A DNA stretch of 64,000 nt from Microbacterium sp. SORGH_AS_0969 (GCF_030818255.1 NZ_JAUTAG010000001.1:3472001-3536000); one strand, 5' to 3'. Positions 47,723-56,798 are shown, counted from the first letter of the stretch. The notes: a model not told the origin generated them from the letters alone. Translations and numbers: made by a program.

Positions 47723-48673
47723 TCAGCCGACCGTGCCCAGGATGTCGACGACGTAGACGAGAGCCTTGTCGGCGGGCGCGCGCAGCGCCTGCTGGTCGGC
47801 CGAGGTCTGGTCGGAGGGAACGACGACGAGGACCTGCGATCCCACCGTCTGCCCCTCGAGCGCCGAGGCCAGGGAGGGCGGCAGCTGGGATGCGGTCGCC
47901 TGGCCGGGGGCACCGTTCTCCCAGGTCGAGAAGAAGGTGGTCTTGGCACCCCAGGCGACACCGAGGAGGTGGATCATGACGTTCGAGTCCGCCGTCAGCA
48001 CCTCGCCGTCGCCCTTCTTGAGCGTCTCGGTGCGCACGTCGGTCGGCGCATCGTTCTGCGGGAACGAGACGCCGGGCTGGCCACTGGGGGCGCGCACGAC
48101 GGAGGGCATGCCGGTTCCGGCGTTGAACTGCTCGACGCCGTCGGCGGCGGGCAGGAAGACCTTGCGCACATCGAAGACGAACACCGCCGGAGCGCCCGCC
48201 GTCAGCCCGAGACCCTGGGCCTGCGCGGCGGGGATCGTGTCACTCGGAAGCGCGACGGCCACCCGCGAGCCCTCGGCCGCACAGTGCAGGAGGTCACCCA
48301 CGCCCGGAACGTTCTTCTCGAGCTCGAGCAGGGTGAGCGGCCGAGAGAAGTCAGCGGCGTAGGGAGTCGCGATCGCCGTCTCGCCCGTCGCGGCGTTGAC
48401 CACGGTCACATCGAGGAAGGCCTGCTGGCCCTCCTCGGTCAGCTTCTCTCCATCGCCCTGGACGAGGGTGTCGACCGCCGTCTGCGTGGGGAGGTAGGGG
48501 CTACGCAGGTTCACCGTCGGCGCGGTGCCCACGTCGCCCGGCGCCGAGATCGCCGCGGACAACGCGGGGTCGGCGGTCGGGGTCGGGCACGAGGCGCCGG
48601 CGGAGGCAGAGCATCCGACGAGACCGAATCCGGCGAGGGCGGTCACGGCGACGAAGGCGGGGAGTCTGCGCAC
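47723..48673 (-). CDS. Lipoprotein with two FKBP-like domains
   Basis: 316 residues. Signal peptide and lipobox GFGLVGC at about residue 20. Two related FKBP-type folds follow: the first ends near EGSRVAVALPSD, the second near VGSQVLVVVPSD, each a family landmark. Such peptidyl-prolyl isomerases help fold exported proteins. Similar two-domain lipoproteins lie between pafA and pafB in Streptomyces and relatives, so it marks the old proteasome-locus border. Whether both domains still catalyse is unknown. Confidence 0.87.
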   Translation of the reverse strand: MRRLPAFVAVTALAGFGLVGCSASAGASCPTPTADPALSAAISAPGDVGTAPTVNLRSPYLPTQTAVDTLVQGDGEKLTEEGQQAFLDVTVVNAATGETAIATPYAADFSRPLTLLELEKNVPGVGDLLHCAAEGSRVAVALPSDTIPAAQAQGLGLTAGAPAVFVFDVRKVFLPAADGVEQFNAGTGMPSVVRAPSGQPGVSFPQNDAPTDVRTETLKKGDGEVLTADSNVMIHLLGVAWGAKTTFFSTWENGAPGQATASQLPPSLASALEGQTVGSQVLVVVPSDQTSADQQALRAPADKALVYVVDILGTVG

Positions 48674-48682
48674 CGGAACAGT

Positions 48683-49708
48683 TTAGGGCGTCGCGTCCGA
48701 TGAATCCGCCGAGGGCGCTGGGAGGCCCTGGCGCCGACGCACCCCGTCGGCCGCCTTCTGCGCCTCGCGCACGCGCTTGCGGAGGTTCTTGTCGGTGATC
48801 TCGCGATCGCCGACAGCCCCCGGCGTCCACAGCTCCACGTCCTCGTCGCCGTAGCTCGACTTCGACGCGCGACGCTTGACCTCGGGCGGCACGGCGCCCG
48901 GCGCGAGCCGACGCGCGGTGAGGAGGAAGCCCGTGTGCGCGATCATCCGGTGATCGGGGCGGACGGCGAGACCCTCGACGTGCCACCCGCGGACCATGGT
49001 CTCGGACGCATCCGGATCGGTGAACAGACCCGTCGCGCGGATGTACTCGGCGACGCGGCTGAGCTGCGTGGCGGTCGCGACGTAGCAGAGCACCACTCCG
49101 CCGGGTGTGAGAGCATCGGCGGCGACGTCGATGCACTCCCACGGCGCGAGCATGTCGAGCACGACCCGATCGACGGACCCCGGCTCGACGGCGGTGGGAA
49201 GGCTCTCGACGAGATCGCCCACGACGACGTCCCACGTCGAGGGAGGGGCGCCGAGGAAGGTCTCGACGTTCGCGCGAGCGACGTCGGCGAACTCCTCCCG
49301 ACGTTCGAACGACACGAGGCGCCCCGCGGGACCGATCGCCCGGAGCAGCCAGAGCGACAGCGCACCGGAGCCGACCCCGGCCTCGACGACGGTCGCCCCG
49401 GGGAAGATGTCGGCCGCCGAGAGGATCTGCGCCGCGTCCTTCGGGTACACGATCGCCGCTCCGCGGGGCATGGACATGACGAAGTCTCGCAGGAGCGGAC
49501 GCAGCGCGAGGTAGTCGTGCCCCGCGCTGTTCGTGACGACGCTTCCGTCCGGCTCGCCGACGAGGAGCGAATGCTTGAGCACGCCGTTGTGCGTGTGCAG
49601 CTCACCGTCCTCGCGCAGCGTGATCGTGTGCAGTCGGCCCTTGGGGCCGGTCAGCTGCACGCGATCGCCGACCCGGAAGGGGCCGCTCAGGTGCGGGGTC
49701 TCACTCAT
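48683..49708 (-). CDS. trmI: tRNA (adenine-58-N1)-methyltransferase TrmI
   Basis: 341 residues. Methylates A58 in the T-loop of tRNAs using SAM. N-terminal beta domain (FRVGDRVQLTGPKGR), IVYPKDAAQIL, then the Rossmann core with SAM loop VVEAGVGSGALS, LVSFERR and DRVVLDMLAPWE. The C-terminal Arg/Lys-rich tail is longer than usual. The start ATG overlaps the HAD gene stop. In other Actinobacteria mpa/arc follows directly; here the FKBP-like gene does, 9 bases on. Confidence 0.93.
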   Translation of the reverse strand: MSETPHLSGPFRVGDRVQLTGPKGRLHTITLREDGELHTHNGVLKHSLLVGEPDGSVVTNSAGHDYLALRPLLRDFVMSMPRGAAIVYPKDAAQILSAADIFPGATVVEAGVGSGALSLWLLRAIGPAGRLVSFERREEFADVARANVETFLGAPPSTWDVVVGDLVESLPTAVEPGSVDRVVLDMLAPWECIDVAADALTPGGVVLCYVATATQLSRVAEYIRATGLFTDPDASETMVRGWHVEGLAVRPDHRMIAHTGFLLTARRLAPGAVPPEVKRRASKSSYGDEDVELWTPGAVGDREITDKNLRKRVREAQKAADGVRRRQGLPAPSADSSDATP

Positions 49709-50421
49709 CGGGTCTCCTGCGGGGTGATGATCGAAGCGGTGGGGAAGGCGGGCGTCTCGCGCCGCGAGGCGTGGAGCGCGCGGAGGTCGGCGGTGGTGCG
49801 ACCCTCGAGGCTCGGCCAGAGTGCGTCGGCGCCGAGACCGTCGAGCGGGACCATCAGGGGCACTCCGAGCGAGACGGCACCGCTGGCGAGCGCCGAGCGC
49901 AGCCCGTTGGGCGAGTCCTCGATCGCCACGGTGTCGGCGACGTCGACGCCGAGCGCGGCGCACGCCTGGAGGTAGGGGTCGGGATAGGGCTTCGGACGCT
50001 CGACGTCGTCACCGGCGACGACGACGTCGAAGGCCGGGAAGTCGATCAGTTCGGTCACCGACAGGGCCATCCGCCGCATCGACATGGTCACGAGGGCTGT
50101 CTTCACCCCGTTCGCGCGGAGGTCGGCGAGGAGTTCCCGCGCCCCCGGACGGAACGGGACGCCGACCACGGAGAGCTGACGCAGCACCTCGTCCGTGAGG
50201 TACGCGATGATCTCGTCGACGCCCCAGGGCACGCCCGCGTTCTGCAGCAGGCGGGCCGAATCCTCGAGGGCGAGGCCGACCATGCCGAGCGCCTGCTCGT
50301 GCGACCACGTTCCCCCGAAGCGCTCGACCAGGGGCGTCTCGGCGGCCATCCAGAACGGTTCCGTGTCGACGAGAGTGCCGTCCATGTCCCAGAGGACGGC
50401 GGCGGGCGCGGAAGAAGTCAT
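49705..50421 (-). CDS. HAD family hydrolase
   Basis: 238 residues, haloacid dehalogenase superfamily phosphatase (beta-phosphoglucomutase-like). Motif I LWDMDGTLVDTEPFW with the nucleophile Asp, motif II VTMSM, motif III ERPKPYPDPY, motif IV IEDSPNGLRSA. Substrate unknown; small sugar phosphates are usual. The stop overlaps the trmI ATG. This HAD-trmI pairing is conserved beside the proteasome locus in Actinobacteria. Divergent from the PAC2 gene. Confidence 0.9.
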   Translation of the reverse strand: MTSSAPAAVLWDMDGTLVDTEPFWMAAETPLVERFGGTWSHEQALGMVGLALEDSARLLQNAGVPWGVDEIIAYLTDEVLRQLSVVGVPFRPGARELLADLRANGVKTALVTMSMRRMALSVTELIDFPAFDVVVAGDDVERPKPYPDPYLQACAALGVDVADTVAIEDSPNGLRSALASGAVSLGVPLMVPLDGLGADALWPSLEGRTTADLRALHASRRETPAFPTASIITPQETR

Positions 50422-50517
50422 CGTTCCATCGTATCGAGCGCGCCCCGCCGCACCGCTCCCCCGCGAGCGCATGCGCCTATCCTGGAACCCAGCCCTTCCC
50501 GGGGCAGAGGAGGTCGC

Positions 50518-51384
50518 GTGGACGCACTGGGTCGCCGGATCATCGTCGCCGCTTTCGACGGATGGAACGACGCGGGAGAGGCGGCGTCCGCCGCCGCGAG
50601 TCTTCTGCGCGCCGACACCGAGTACGAAGTGGTGCACACGGTCGACCCCGAGCTCTACTTCGACTATCAGTACACACGTCCGCAGATCGGACTGGATGCC
50701 GAGGGCCACCGCACCCTCACCTGGCCCGAGGCGCGGCTGCTCCGCCCGGCTCATCGGTCCGACGACGCGGAGATCTGGCTGCTCGTCGGGGTCGAACCCG
50801 CGCGCGCGTGGCAGGCCTTCGCCGCCGAGTTCATCGACGTCGCCCTCCGCGAAGACGTGACGGGGTTCGTGGCGCTCGGCTCGATGATGTCCGATGTGCC
50901 GCACACGCGCCCGATCTCGGTCTTCGCCGGGAGCGACAACGAGGGCGTCCGTCAGGCACTCGACCTCGAACGGAGCCTGTACGAGGGTCCGGTGGGCATC
51001 CTCAGCGCGATCGGACACGCGGCCGAGGGGGTCGGCATCCCGACCGCCAGCCTGTGGGCGAGCGTGCCGCACTATGTCGCCGGTCACACCCCGTCACCGA
51101 AGGCGACCCTGGCGCTTCTCGACCGCCTGCAGTCGATCACCGGCATCGAGGTTCCGCGCGGCGAGCTCGCCGCCGAGGCCGTCGCGTGGGAAGCGTCGAT
51201 CGACGCGGCAGCGGCCGACGACGAAGAGATGAGCGAGTACATCCGCCAGCTCGAGCAGACCCGCGACACGTGGGACTCCCCCGAGGCTTCCGGCGACGCG
51301 ATCGCCCAGGAGTTCGAGCGCTATCTGCGCCGCGGAGGCGACGGGCCGAGCAAGCCCGGTCGCGACGACCCGCCGCGCCGCTGA
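50518..51384 (+). CDS. PAC2 family protein
   Basis: 288 residues. The PAC2 family is named after a eukaryotic proteasome-assembly chaperone; bacterial members (Rv2125 type) have no proven role. Visible: IIVAAFDGWNDAGEAASAAA at the start, YFDYQYTRPQ, a central VALGSMMSDVPHTRP, and an acidic C-terminal helix DDEEMSEYIRQLEQ. GTG 50518 is set by a strong AGAGGAGG upstream; TATCCT at 50478-50483 may be the -10. It is kept here although the proteasome genes next door are missing. Confidence 0.88.
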   Translation: MDALGRRIIVAAFDGWNDAGEAASAAASLLRADTEYEVVHTVDPELYFDYQYTRPQIGLDAEGHRTLTWPEARLLRPAHRSDDAEIWLLVGVEPARAWQAFAAEFIDVALREDVTGFVALGSMMSDVPHTRPISVFAGSDNEGVRQALDLERSLYEGPVGILSAIGHAAEGVGIPTASLWASVPHYVAGHTPSPKATLALLDRLQSITGIEVPRGELAAEAVAWEASIDAAAADDEEMSEYIRQLEQTRDTWDSPEASGDAIAQEFERYLRRGGDGPSKPGRDDPPRR

Positions 51385-51404
51385 GCTCAGCCGCACGGGC
51401 GCCC

Positions 51405-51486
51405 GGTCCCTTCGACGGGCTCAGGTACCTCGCACCGACTCACGGTCCGAACCGAGGTGGCTGAGCTCGTCGAAGCCGTCGGAACC
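51405..51486. repeat. Second TTCGACGGGCTCAG / CTGAGCTCGTCGAA repeat pair
   Basis: GGTCCCTTCGACGGGCTCAG at 51405-51424 and the inverse-type copy GGTGGCTGAGCTCGTCGAAG at about 51457-51476 lie in the gap between PAC2 and uppP. They match the elements at 21188-21374, so they are a dispersed family. Confidence 0.7.
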
Positions 51487-51503
51487 CCACCTCCCCGGAA
51501 CAC

Positions 51504-51540
51504 CACGACGGCGCCGCCCCGAGGGGACGGCGCCGTCGTG
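51504..51540. terminator. Terminator after uppP
   Basis: Perfect 13-bp stem CACGACGGCGCCG / CGGCGCCGTCGTG with an 11-base loop, 11 bases past the uppP stop. It may also stop PAC2 transcription from the other side. Confidence 0.8.
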
Positions 51541-51550
51541 GCATCCGGGA

Positions 51551-52399
51551 TCAGCTGGTGATGACCGTCGACACCGCGGGGATGACGCCCGTCAGCAGCA
51601 GGATGATGATCAGGATGCCGAGCGCCACGCGATAGATCACGAACGGCAGGAAGCTGCCGCGCTTGAGGTACTGCATGAGGAAGGCGATGACCAGGTAGCC
51701 GACCACGAACGCGATCACGGTCGCGATGGCGGTCTCGCCGAGGTCGTAGGGACCGGTGCCCTCGTCGAAGCTCTTGTAGAGCTCGTAGAGACCGCTCGCG
51801 AACACCGCGGGAACGGCGAGCAGGAACGAGTACTCGGCGGCAGCCGTGCGCTTGTAGCCGAGGGCGCGCCCCAGGGTCGTGGTGGCGCCGGAGCGGGAGA
51901 CGCCGGGAACGAGGGCGAGGGCCTGTGCGAAACCGAAGGCGAAGCCGTGACCGACCGTGAGGTCGTCGAGGTCGCGACGACGCTTGCCGTAGTGATCGGC
52001 GAGGCCCAGCAGGATGCCGAAGACGATCAGGACGATCGCGGTGATCCAGAGGCTGCGGAAGTTGTCGCGGATGAGGCTCTGGAGGAGGAAGCCGAGCACA
52101 CCGATCGGGATGGTGCCGATGATGATGTACCAGCCCATGCGCGCGTCGGGGTCGTTGCGCGGGACCCGGCCCGTGAGGGACAGGAACCAACGCGAGAGCA
52201 CGCGGGCGATCTTCTTGCGGAAGTACAGCAGCACCGCGAGCTCGGTGCCGATCTGGGTGATGGCGGTGAACGTCGCGCCGGGGTCGGTCTGCGACGGGAG
52301 GAACTCGCCCACGATGCGCAGGTGGGCGCTGGAGGAGATGGGGAGGAACTCGGTGAGGCCCTGAACGAGCCCCAGGATGATGACCTCGAGAATATGCAT
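51551..52399 (-). CDS. uppP: Undecaprenyl-diphosphate phosphatase
   Basis: 282 residues, eight membrane helices. Dephosphorylates undecaprenyl pyrophosphate to recycle the lipid carrier for peptidoglycan; overproduction gives bacitracin resistance. [18 protein letters not shown] near the N-terminus and [10 protein letters not shown] in the middle are the two active-site motifs. ATG start. The M20 peptidase gene ends eight bases upstream, so the two are likely co-transcribed. Confidence 0.95.
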   Translation of the reverse strand: MHILEVIILGLVQGLTEFLPISSSAHLRIVGEFLPSQTDPGATFTAITQIGTELAVLLYFRKKIARVLSRWFLSLTGRVPRNDPDARMGWYIIIGTIPIGVLGFLLQSLIRDNFRSLWITAIVLIVFGILLGLADHYGKRRRDLDDLTVGHGFAFGFAQALALVPGVSRSGATTTLGRALGYKRTAAAEYSFLLAVPAVFASGLYELYKSFDEGTGPYDLGETAIATVIAFVVGYLVIAFLMQYLKRGSFLPFVIYRVALGILIIILLLTGVIPAVSTVITS

Positions 52400-52407
52400 G
52401 CGGTCCT

Positions 52408-53709
52408 TCAGTACGTTCGGATGAGGTCGGCGAGGACTCGTCGACCGAACTCGAGCGCGTCGACGGGGACACGCTCATCGACACCGTGGAACATCCCGGT
52501 GAAGTCGAGGTCGGCGGGGAGTCGCAACGGCGCGAACCCGTAACCGGAGATTCCGAGGCCGGCGAGGGCCTTGTTGTCGGTGCCGCCGCCCATGAGGTAC
52601 GGCACCACCGGCACGCCCGGGTCGTGACGGCCGAGCTGCGCGACCATCGCGTCGACGAGGTCGCCCGAGAACGGCACCTCGAGACCGATGTCCGTGTGGA
52701 CGATCTCGATCTCGATGTCCGACCCGACGATGCGACGGATGTCGGCGAGCGCCGCCTCCTCGGTACCGGGGAGCACACGCACATCGATGAGAGCCTCGGC
52801 CCGGTCCGGGATCACGTTGTGCTTGTACCCCGCGGTCAGGCCCGTGGGGTTGGTCGTGGTCCGCAGCGTCGAACGGATGAAGCTGGATGCCGCTCCGGTG
52901 CGCAGTGCGAGCGCGTCGGGGTCGCCCGCGTCGTCGCCCGTGATGTCGGCGAGGCCGTTCAGCAGCGCCGCCGTGGTGTCGGTGAGCCGGATGGGCCACT
53001 CGGTGCGACCGAGGGCCGCCACCGCTTCCGCCAGCCGGGTGACGGCGTTGTCGGGGTGCAGGCCGCTGCCGTGCCCCGCGCGCCCACGGGCGATGAGCTT
53101 GATCCAGATGAGGGCCTTCTCCCCCACCTGCAGCAGATAGGCGCGACGGTCGCCGACGGCGATCGAGTATCCGCCGACCTCGCTGATGGCCTCGGTCGCT
53201 CCGCGGAACCAGTCCGCCCGGTCCTTCACGACCAGCGCGGAGCCCTCGACGCCGCCGTTCTCCTCGTCGGCGAAGAAGGTCACGATGATGTCGCGCTCGG
53301 GCTGCTCCCCCGCGCGCAGCACATCGGCGACGGCCGTGAGGATCATGGCATCCATGTCCTTCATGTCGACCGCTCCGCGGCCCCACAGGATGCCGTCACG
53401 GATCTCTCCGGCGAACGGATCGACGCTCCAGTCCTCGGCGACGGCGGGCACGACGTCCAGGTGGCCGTGCAGGATCAGCGCGGGCTTGTCGGGGTTGCGG
53501 CCGGGGACGCGCGCACAGACGTTCGTGCGGCGGGCGATCGGCTCGTAGTACTCGGTCGCGAGGCCGAGTCCTTCGAGGTAGGCACCGACGTATTCGGCCG
53601 CCTCGCGCTCGCCGTTCGAGCGTCCACCCCCGTAGTTCGAGGTATCGAACCGGATGAGGTCGGACGCCACGCGGGCGACCTCGGGTACGTCGTTCTCGAG
53701 CTCGGGCAT
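52408..53709 (-). CDS. M20 family metallopeptidase
   Basis: 433 residues from ATG 53709 (a GTG two codons earlier at 53715 is possible; neither has a clear ribosome site). Two-zinc exopeptidase/deacylase: LHGHLDVVP with the first His and Asp, [10 protein letters not shown] with the bridging Asp, FFADEENGG with the catalytic Glu, and a dimerisation domain in the middle (about 190-310). Members remove N-acyl groups or cleave dipeptides; the specific substrate cannot be told. Cytoplasmic. Probably in one transcript with uppP. Confidence 0.9.
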   Translation of the reverse strand: MPELENDVPEVARVASDLIRFDTSNYGGGRSNGEREAAEYVGAYLEGLGLATEYYEPIARRTNVCARVPGRNPDKPALILHGHLDVVPAVAEDWSVDPFAGEIRDGILWGRGAVDMKDMDAMILTAVADVLRAGEQPERDIIVTFFADEENGGVEGSALVVKDRADWFRGATEAISEVGGYSIAVGDRRAYLLQVGEKALIWIKLIARGRAGHGSGLHPDNAVTRLAEAVAALGRTEWPIRLTDTTAALLNGLADITGDDAGDPDALALRTGAASSFIRSTLRTTTNPTGLTAGYKHNVIPDRAEALIDVRVLPGTEEAALADIRRIVGSDIEIEIVHTDIGLEVPFSGDLVDAMVAQLGRHDPGVPVVPYLMGGGTDNKALAGLGISGYGFAPLRLPADLDFTGMFHGVDERVPVDALEFGRRVLADLIRTY

Positions 53710-53881
53710 GCGCACTACGGTACCCGGGCGCGGACCCGCGAACCGTCCTGTGTCGGCCTACGGCGGGCCCTCGAAGGGCTCGATGCCGCCGAGCCGCGCC
53801 CGGGGTGCACGCTCGGTTCGAGACGGGGCTCCGGTCGTGGTAATGTCGTTCCTCGTTGCGAAAGTGACAAAACACCCAGAT

Positions 53882-53967
53882 GCGCGGGTGGCGGAATAGG
53901 TAGACGCGCTAGCTTGAGGTGCTAGTGCCCGTATTAGGGCGTGGGGGTTCAAGTCCCCCCTCGCGCA
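53882..53967 (+). tRNA. tRNA-Leu (anticodon GAG)
   Basis: 86-base class II tRNA. Acceptor GCGCGGG pairs with CTCGCGC (one G-T), discriminator A. Anticodon stem CTAGC/GCTAG encloses TTGAGGT, giving GAG, which reads CUC and CUU. Long variable arm TGCCCGTATTAGGGCGT, and T-arm GGGGG-TTCAAGT-CCCCC. No encoded CCA. A strong terminator follows 2 bases later. Confidence 0.93.
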
Positions 53968-53969
53968 CA

Positions 53970-54011
53970 AAACGAAGAAGGCCCCGGGTTCACCCGGGGC
54001 CTTCTTCGTTT
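53970..54011 (+). terminator. Very strong terminator after tRNA-Leu(GAG)
   Basis: 20-base arms AAACGAAGAAGGCCCCGGGT / ACCCGGGGCCTTCTTCGTTT with a 2-base apex; the last pair next to the loop is unlikely to form. It ends in T residues. Confidence 0.92.
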
Positions 54012-54115
54012 CTGCGGCAGCGGGACGGCGTGACCTGGTTTCTCGGCGACGGTCCCTCCCGAGAAGCCCCGCCCAACCGTGACACCTCAGTAACACCCGC
54101 GTGACACACGCGCCC

Positions 54116-54121
54116 TAGCGT
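54116..54121 (+). promoter_or_regulatory. Putative -10 element, leaderless oxygenase mRNA
   Basis: TAGCGT then CGGAGC then the ATG at 54128: 6-base spacing. GGAG is too close to the ATG for a normal ribosome site. Confidence 0.45.
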
Positions 54122-54127
54122 CGGAGC

Positions 54128-55171
54128 ATGCCTCCATTCGCGGTTCCCCTCATCGACATCTCAGCCTGGGTCGGCGACGGGTCGGACGACGCCCGAGCCG
54201 CCGTGGTGGCGGCGATGGACCATGCGGCACGCACCGTGGGCTTCATGCAGGTGGTGGGTCACGGCATCCCGGACTCCGTCGTCTCGGGCCTGACGGGAGC
54301 GCTCGACGAGTTCTTCGCGCTGCCGCTGGATGCCAAGAAGGCCTACGTGCGACCGGCGGCCGAGAACCGCGGCTACAGCCCACCCAAGAGCGAGTCGTTG
54401 AGCTACAGCCTCGGCGTCGACCCGGTGACGCGGATGAACGACTTCTTCGAGGCGTTCAACGTGGGAGCCTCGTGGCGCGACTATCCCGGCACGAGCACCA
54501 CGGTCGAGGACTACGCCGAGAACACGTGGCCGGATGCCGTACCGTCCTTCCACGGCGCGGTCGAGACGTACTTCGACGAGGCGCGCAGAGTCGCCCACAC
54601 CCTCACGCGGATCCTCGCCGCGGCACTCCGGGTGCGCGAGGACTTCTTCGACACGCTCACCGACCACTCGATCGACGTGCTGCGGATGAACAACTACGCC
54701 CTCCCGCCCGGTTCGATCGAGCTGGGTGCGGAGCTGACGGGCATGGGCGAACACACCGACTTCGGCCTCGTGACGGTGCTCTGGGCCGATCAGGTCGCCG
54801 GGCTCCAGGTGCTCGGACAGGACGGATCGTGGAACGACGTGTCGCCCGCCGACGGCGCCCTGCTGGTGAACCTCGGCGACGTGGCGGCCCGGCTGACGAA
54901 CGACAAGTGGATGTCGACGCTGCACCGGGTGAAGCCCCCGGTCATCGACGGCACGATCGAGCGCCGACGGTCGGCGGCCTTCTTCCACGACGGCAACGCC
55001 GACGCGGTCATCGCTCCGCTCCCGCACTTCGTCACGCGCGAGGCACCGGCGCTGTACGAGCCGGTGACGGTCCGCGAACACATCGCGGCGAAGCTCGCGG
55101 GCTCGCGGGCCGGACGCAAGAACGTCTCGGCCGTACGCGAGGCCGCCCGCGTCGCCGCCAGCCGCGGATAG
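54128..55171 (+). CDS. 2OG-Fe(II) oxygenase, isopenicillin N synthase family
   Basis: 347 residues. N-terminal DIOX_N domain (IDISAWVGDG... VVGHGIPDSVV), C-terminal jelly-roll (about 190-300). Iron ligands are the HTD of MGEHTDFGLVT and the His of STLHRVKPP; RRSAAFF gives the R-x-S that binds 2-oxoglutarate. Members oxidise free amino acids, antibiotics or plant hormones; the substrate is unknown here. It stands alone with a leaderless-type promoter and no biosynthetic neighbours, so no pathway can be assigned. Confidence 0.9.
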   Translation: MPPFAVPLIDISAWVGDGSDDARAAVVAAMDHAARTVGFMQVVGHGIPDSVVSGLTGALDEFFALPLDAKKAYVRPAAENRGYSPPKSESLSYSLGVDPVTRMNDFFEAFNVGASWRDYPGTSTTVEDYAENTWPDAVPSFHGAVETYFDEARRVAHTLTRILAAALRVREDFFDTLTDHSIDVLRMNNYALPPGSIELGAELTGMGEHTDFGLVTVLWADQVAGLQVLGQDGSWNDVSPADGALLVNLGDVAARLTNDKWMSTLHRVKPPVIDGTIERRRSAAFFHDGNADAVIAPLPHFVTREAPALYEPVTVREHIAAKLAGSRAGRKNVSAVREAARVAASRG

Positions 55172-55230
55172 CCCGGCCGCCGACGCTCCCGCGGTGCGCC
55201 GCGAGTCGGGGTGCGGCGGGTTCGCGGCGC

Positions 55231-55323
55231 GGGGCGCAGCGCCGTGCGGGGCGGAGCGCGGGGCGGGGCGGAGCGCGGGGCGCAGCGCCGTGCGGGGCGG
55301 GGCGGGGCGGGGCGCAGCGCCGT
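55231..55323. repeat. Low-complexity GGGGCGCAGCGCCGT repeats
   Basis: GGGGCGCAGCGCCGT recurs at 55231-55245, 55277-55291 and 55309-55323, embedded in GCGGGGCGGAGC-type sequence. The unit contains the self-complementary GGCGCAGCGCC. It lies between the convergent oxygenase and VIT1 genes, where it may fold strongly and help termination. No coding potential is evident. Confidence 0.6.
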
Positions 55324-55423
55324 CGACCACGCCATAAACGCTTGCGCGGTGCCGCACGAACGGCGGACACCGCCACACCCCGGACGCGCTCCGGGCGAGC
55401 CACAGCCCCGGCGGGCCGCGGCC

Positions 55424-56503
55424 TCAGGCCGCCGACACCCCGAACAGCAGACCGAGCACGTAGGTCACCGCGGCGGCCCCGAAGCCGATCGCGAGCTGAC
55501 GCAGGCCGCGCTTGAGAGGCGACGCACCCGAGAGCAGGCCGACCATCGCACCGGTGCCCATCAGTGCCACGCCGACGAGGGCGAGCGCGACGACAACCGC
55601 GACGATGCCGGACAGGCCGAAGATCCACGGCAGCACCGGGATGATCGCGCCGGAGGCGAAGAACAGGAAGCTCGAGAGCGCCGCGCCCCACGCGCTGCCG
55701 ACGACCTCGTGCGACGACTCCCCCGGAGCGGCCGCGGCGGGGGCCGTTCCAGCCTGAGCGGCCGTGACGACCTCGCGCGCCTTCGCGAGGGCGTCGTCGG
55801 GCTCCATGCCGCGGGTGCGGTACACGAGCGCGAGTTCATTGGCATCCAGATCCAGGTGGGGCAGAGCCGAGTCGGCGAAGTCGCTCTCTTCGGTCGCTTC
55901 GAGCAGCTCGCGCTGCGAGCGCACCGACACGAACTCGCCGGCGCCCATCGAGAGGGCCCCCGCGAGGAGTCCGGCGACGCCGCTGAACAGCACGAAGCTG
56001 GGGGCGACGCCGGTCGCACCCACGCCCATCACCAGGGCGAGGTTCGAGACGAGTCCGTCGTTCGCGCCGAAGACGGCGGCGCGGAAGGTTCCCGAGAGAC
56101 GCCGACGACCCCGCGCGGCGAGACCGCGGACCACCTCGTGGTGCACGCGCTCGTCGGCGGCCATCGCCGCGGTCGCGTACGGCTCGTCGGCGTAGGGCGA
56201 GCGGGCCTCGGCGTTCTGTGCCAGGGCGAGGACGAAGATCGAGCCGAAGCGGCGGGCCATCCAGGCGAGCAGGCGGGTTCCGATGCCGGGCTGCGGCAGC
56301 CGCTGCGGCTTCTCGCCGAGCAGGTCGATCCAGTGCTGCTCGTGGCGTCCTTCCGCTTCGGCGAGGGCGAGTAGGATGTCGCGTTCCTCCCCGGTGCGGC
56401 GGGAGGCGAGTTCGCGGTAGACGCGCGCCTCGGCGCGTTCGTCGACCAGGTAACGCGCCCAACGGCGGCGGTCGCGGGCGGTGGGTGTGGCGGGAGTCGT
56501 CAC
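55424..56503 (-). CDS. Ferritin-like / VIT1-CCC1 family metal transporter
   Basis: 359 residues from GTG 56503, set by AAGGAG 6 bases upstream. The N-terminal part (about 15-140) is a ferritin-like helical domain with metal-type residues in AEAEGRHEQHW and AADERVHHE. The C-terminal VIT1 domain (about 140-359) has five membrane helices, the family motif GANDGLVSNLALVMGV and a conserved GEFVSVRSQRE loop. This is the layout of MbfA, a membrane-bound ferritin that exports iron or manganese in rhizobia. Metal detoxification is an inference from that likeness. Two similar 22-base elements lie upstream (56573-56648). Confidence 0.87.
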   Translation of the reverse strand: MTTPATPTARDRRRWARYLVDERAEARVYRELASRRTGEERDILLALAEAEGRHEQHWIDLLGEKPQRLPQPGIGTRLLAWMARRFGSIFVLALAQNAEARSPYADEPYATAAMAADERVHHEVVRGLAARGRRRLSGTFRAAVFGANDGLVSNLALVMGVGATGVAPSFVLFSGVAGLLAGALSMGAGEFVSVRSQRELLEATEESDFADSALPHLDLDANELALVYRTRGMEPDDALAKAREVVTAAQAGTAPAAAAPGESSHEVVGSAWGAALSSFLFFASGAIIPVLPWIFGLSGIVAVVVALALVGVALMGTGAMVGLLSGASPLKRGLRQLAIGFGAAAVTYVLGLLFGVSAA

Positions 56504-56572
56504 GGGGCTCCTTCGGGTCGACCCCACCGTAGTGAGCGAGAACCCCTCCCCGGGCGCGTCGGCTGACACTGA

Positions 56573-56648
56573 CAGCATTTCGGGGACCCGAAGCCCGGAA
56601 AGCCGCGGCTGCCGCGGCGGAGATGCCAGTATTTCGGCGGCGCGAAGT
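56573..56648. promoter_or_regulatory. Twin 22-base elements upstream of the VIT1 gene
   Basis: CAGCATTTCGGGGACCCGAAGC (56573-56594; core TTCGGGGACCCGAA is palindromic) and CAGTATTTCGGCGGCGCGAAGT (56627-56648) match at most positions and lie 54 bases apart, about five helical turns. The position before a metal-export gene suggests operators of a metal-responsive repressor; this is untested. Confidence 0.4.
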
Positions 56649-56798
56649 CGTCTCGCGGCACACCTGCATGACCGATCCCGTCGAGCATGGTCGCCGAGCG
56701 CGCACGAGTGCACTTCTGCCCCACTGGTCCTGCAGATGAACCGCACGGCGTCAGCGTGTCGCGGCGACCCGCCGCTCGGCGCACAGCACGAACCGGGT

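Noticed and set aside
55231-55323. Structured RNA or origin-like element
   Set aside because: Simple GC-rich repetition without DnaA-type boxes or conserved pairing beyond short self-complementary units.
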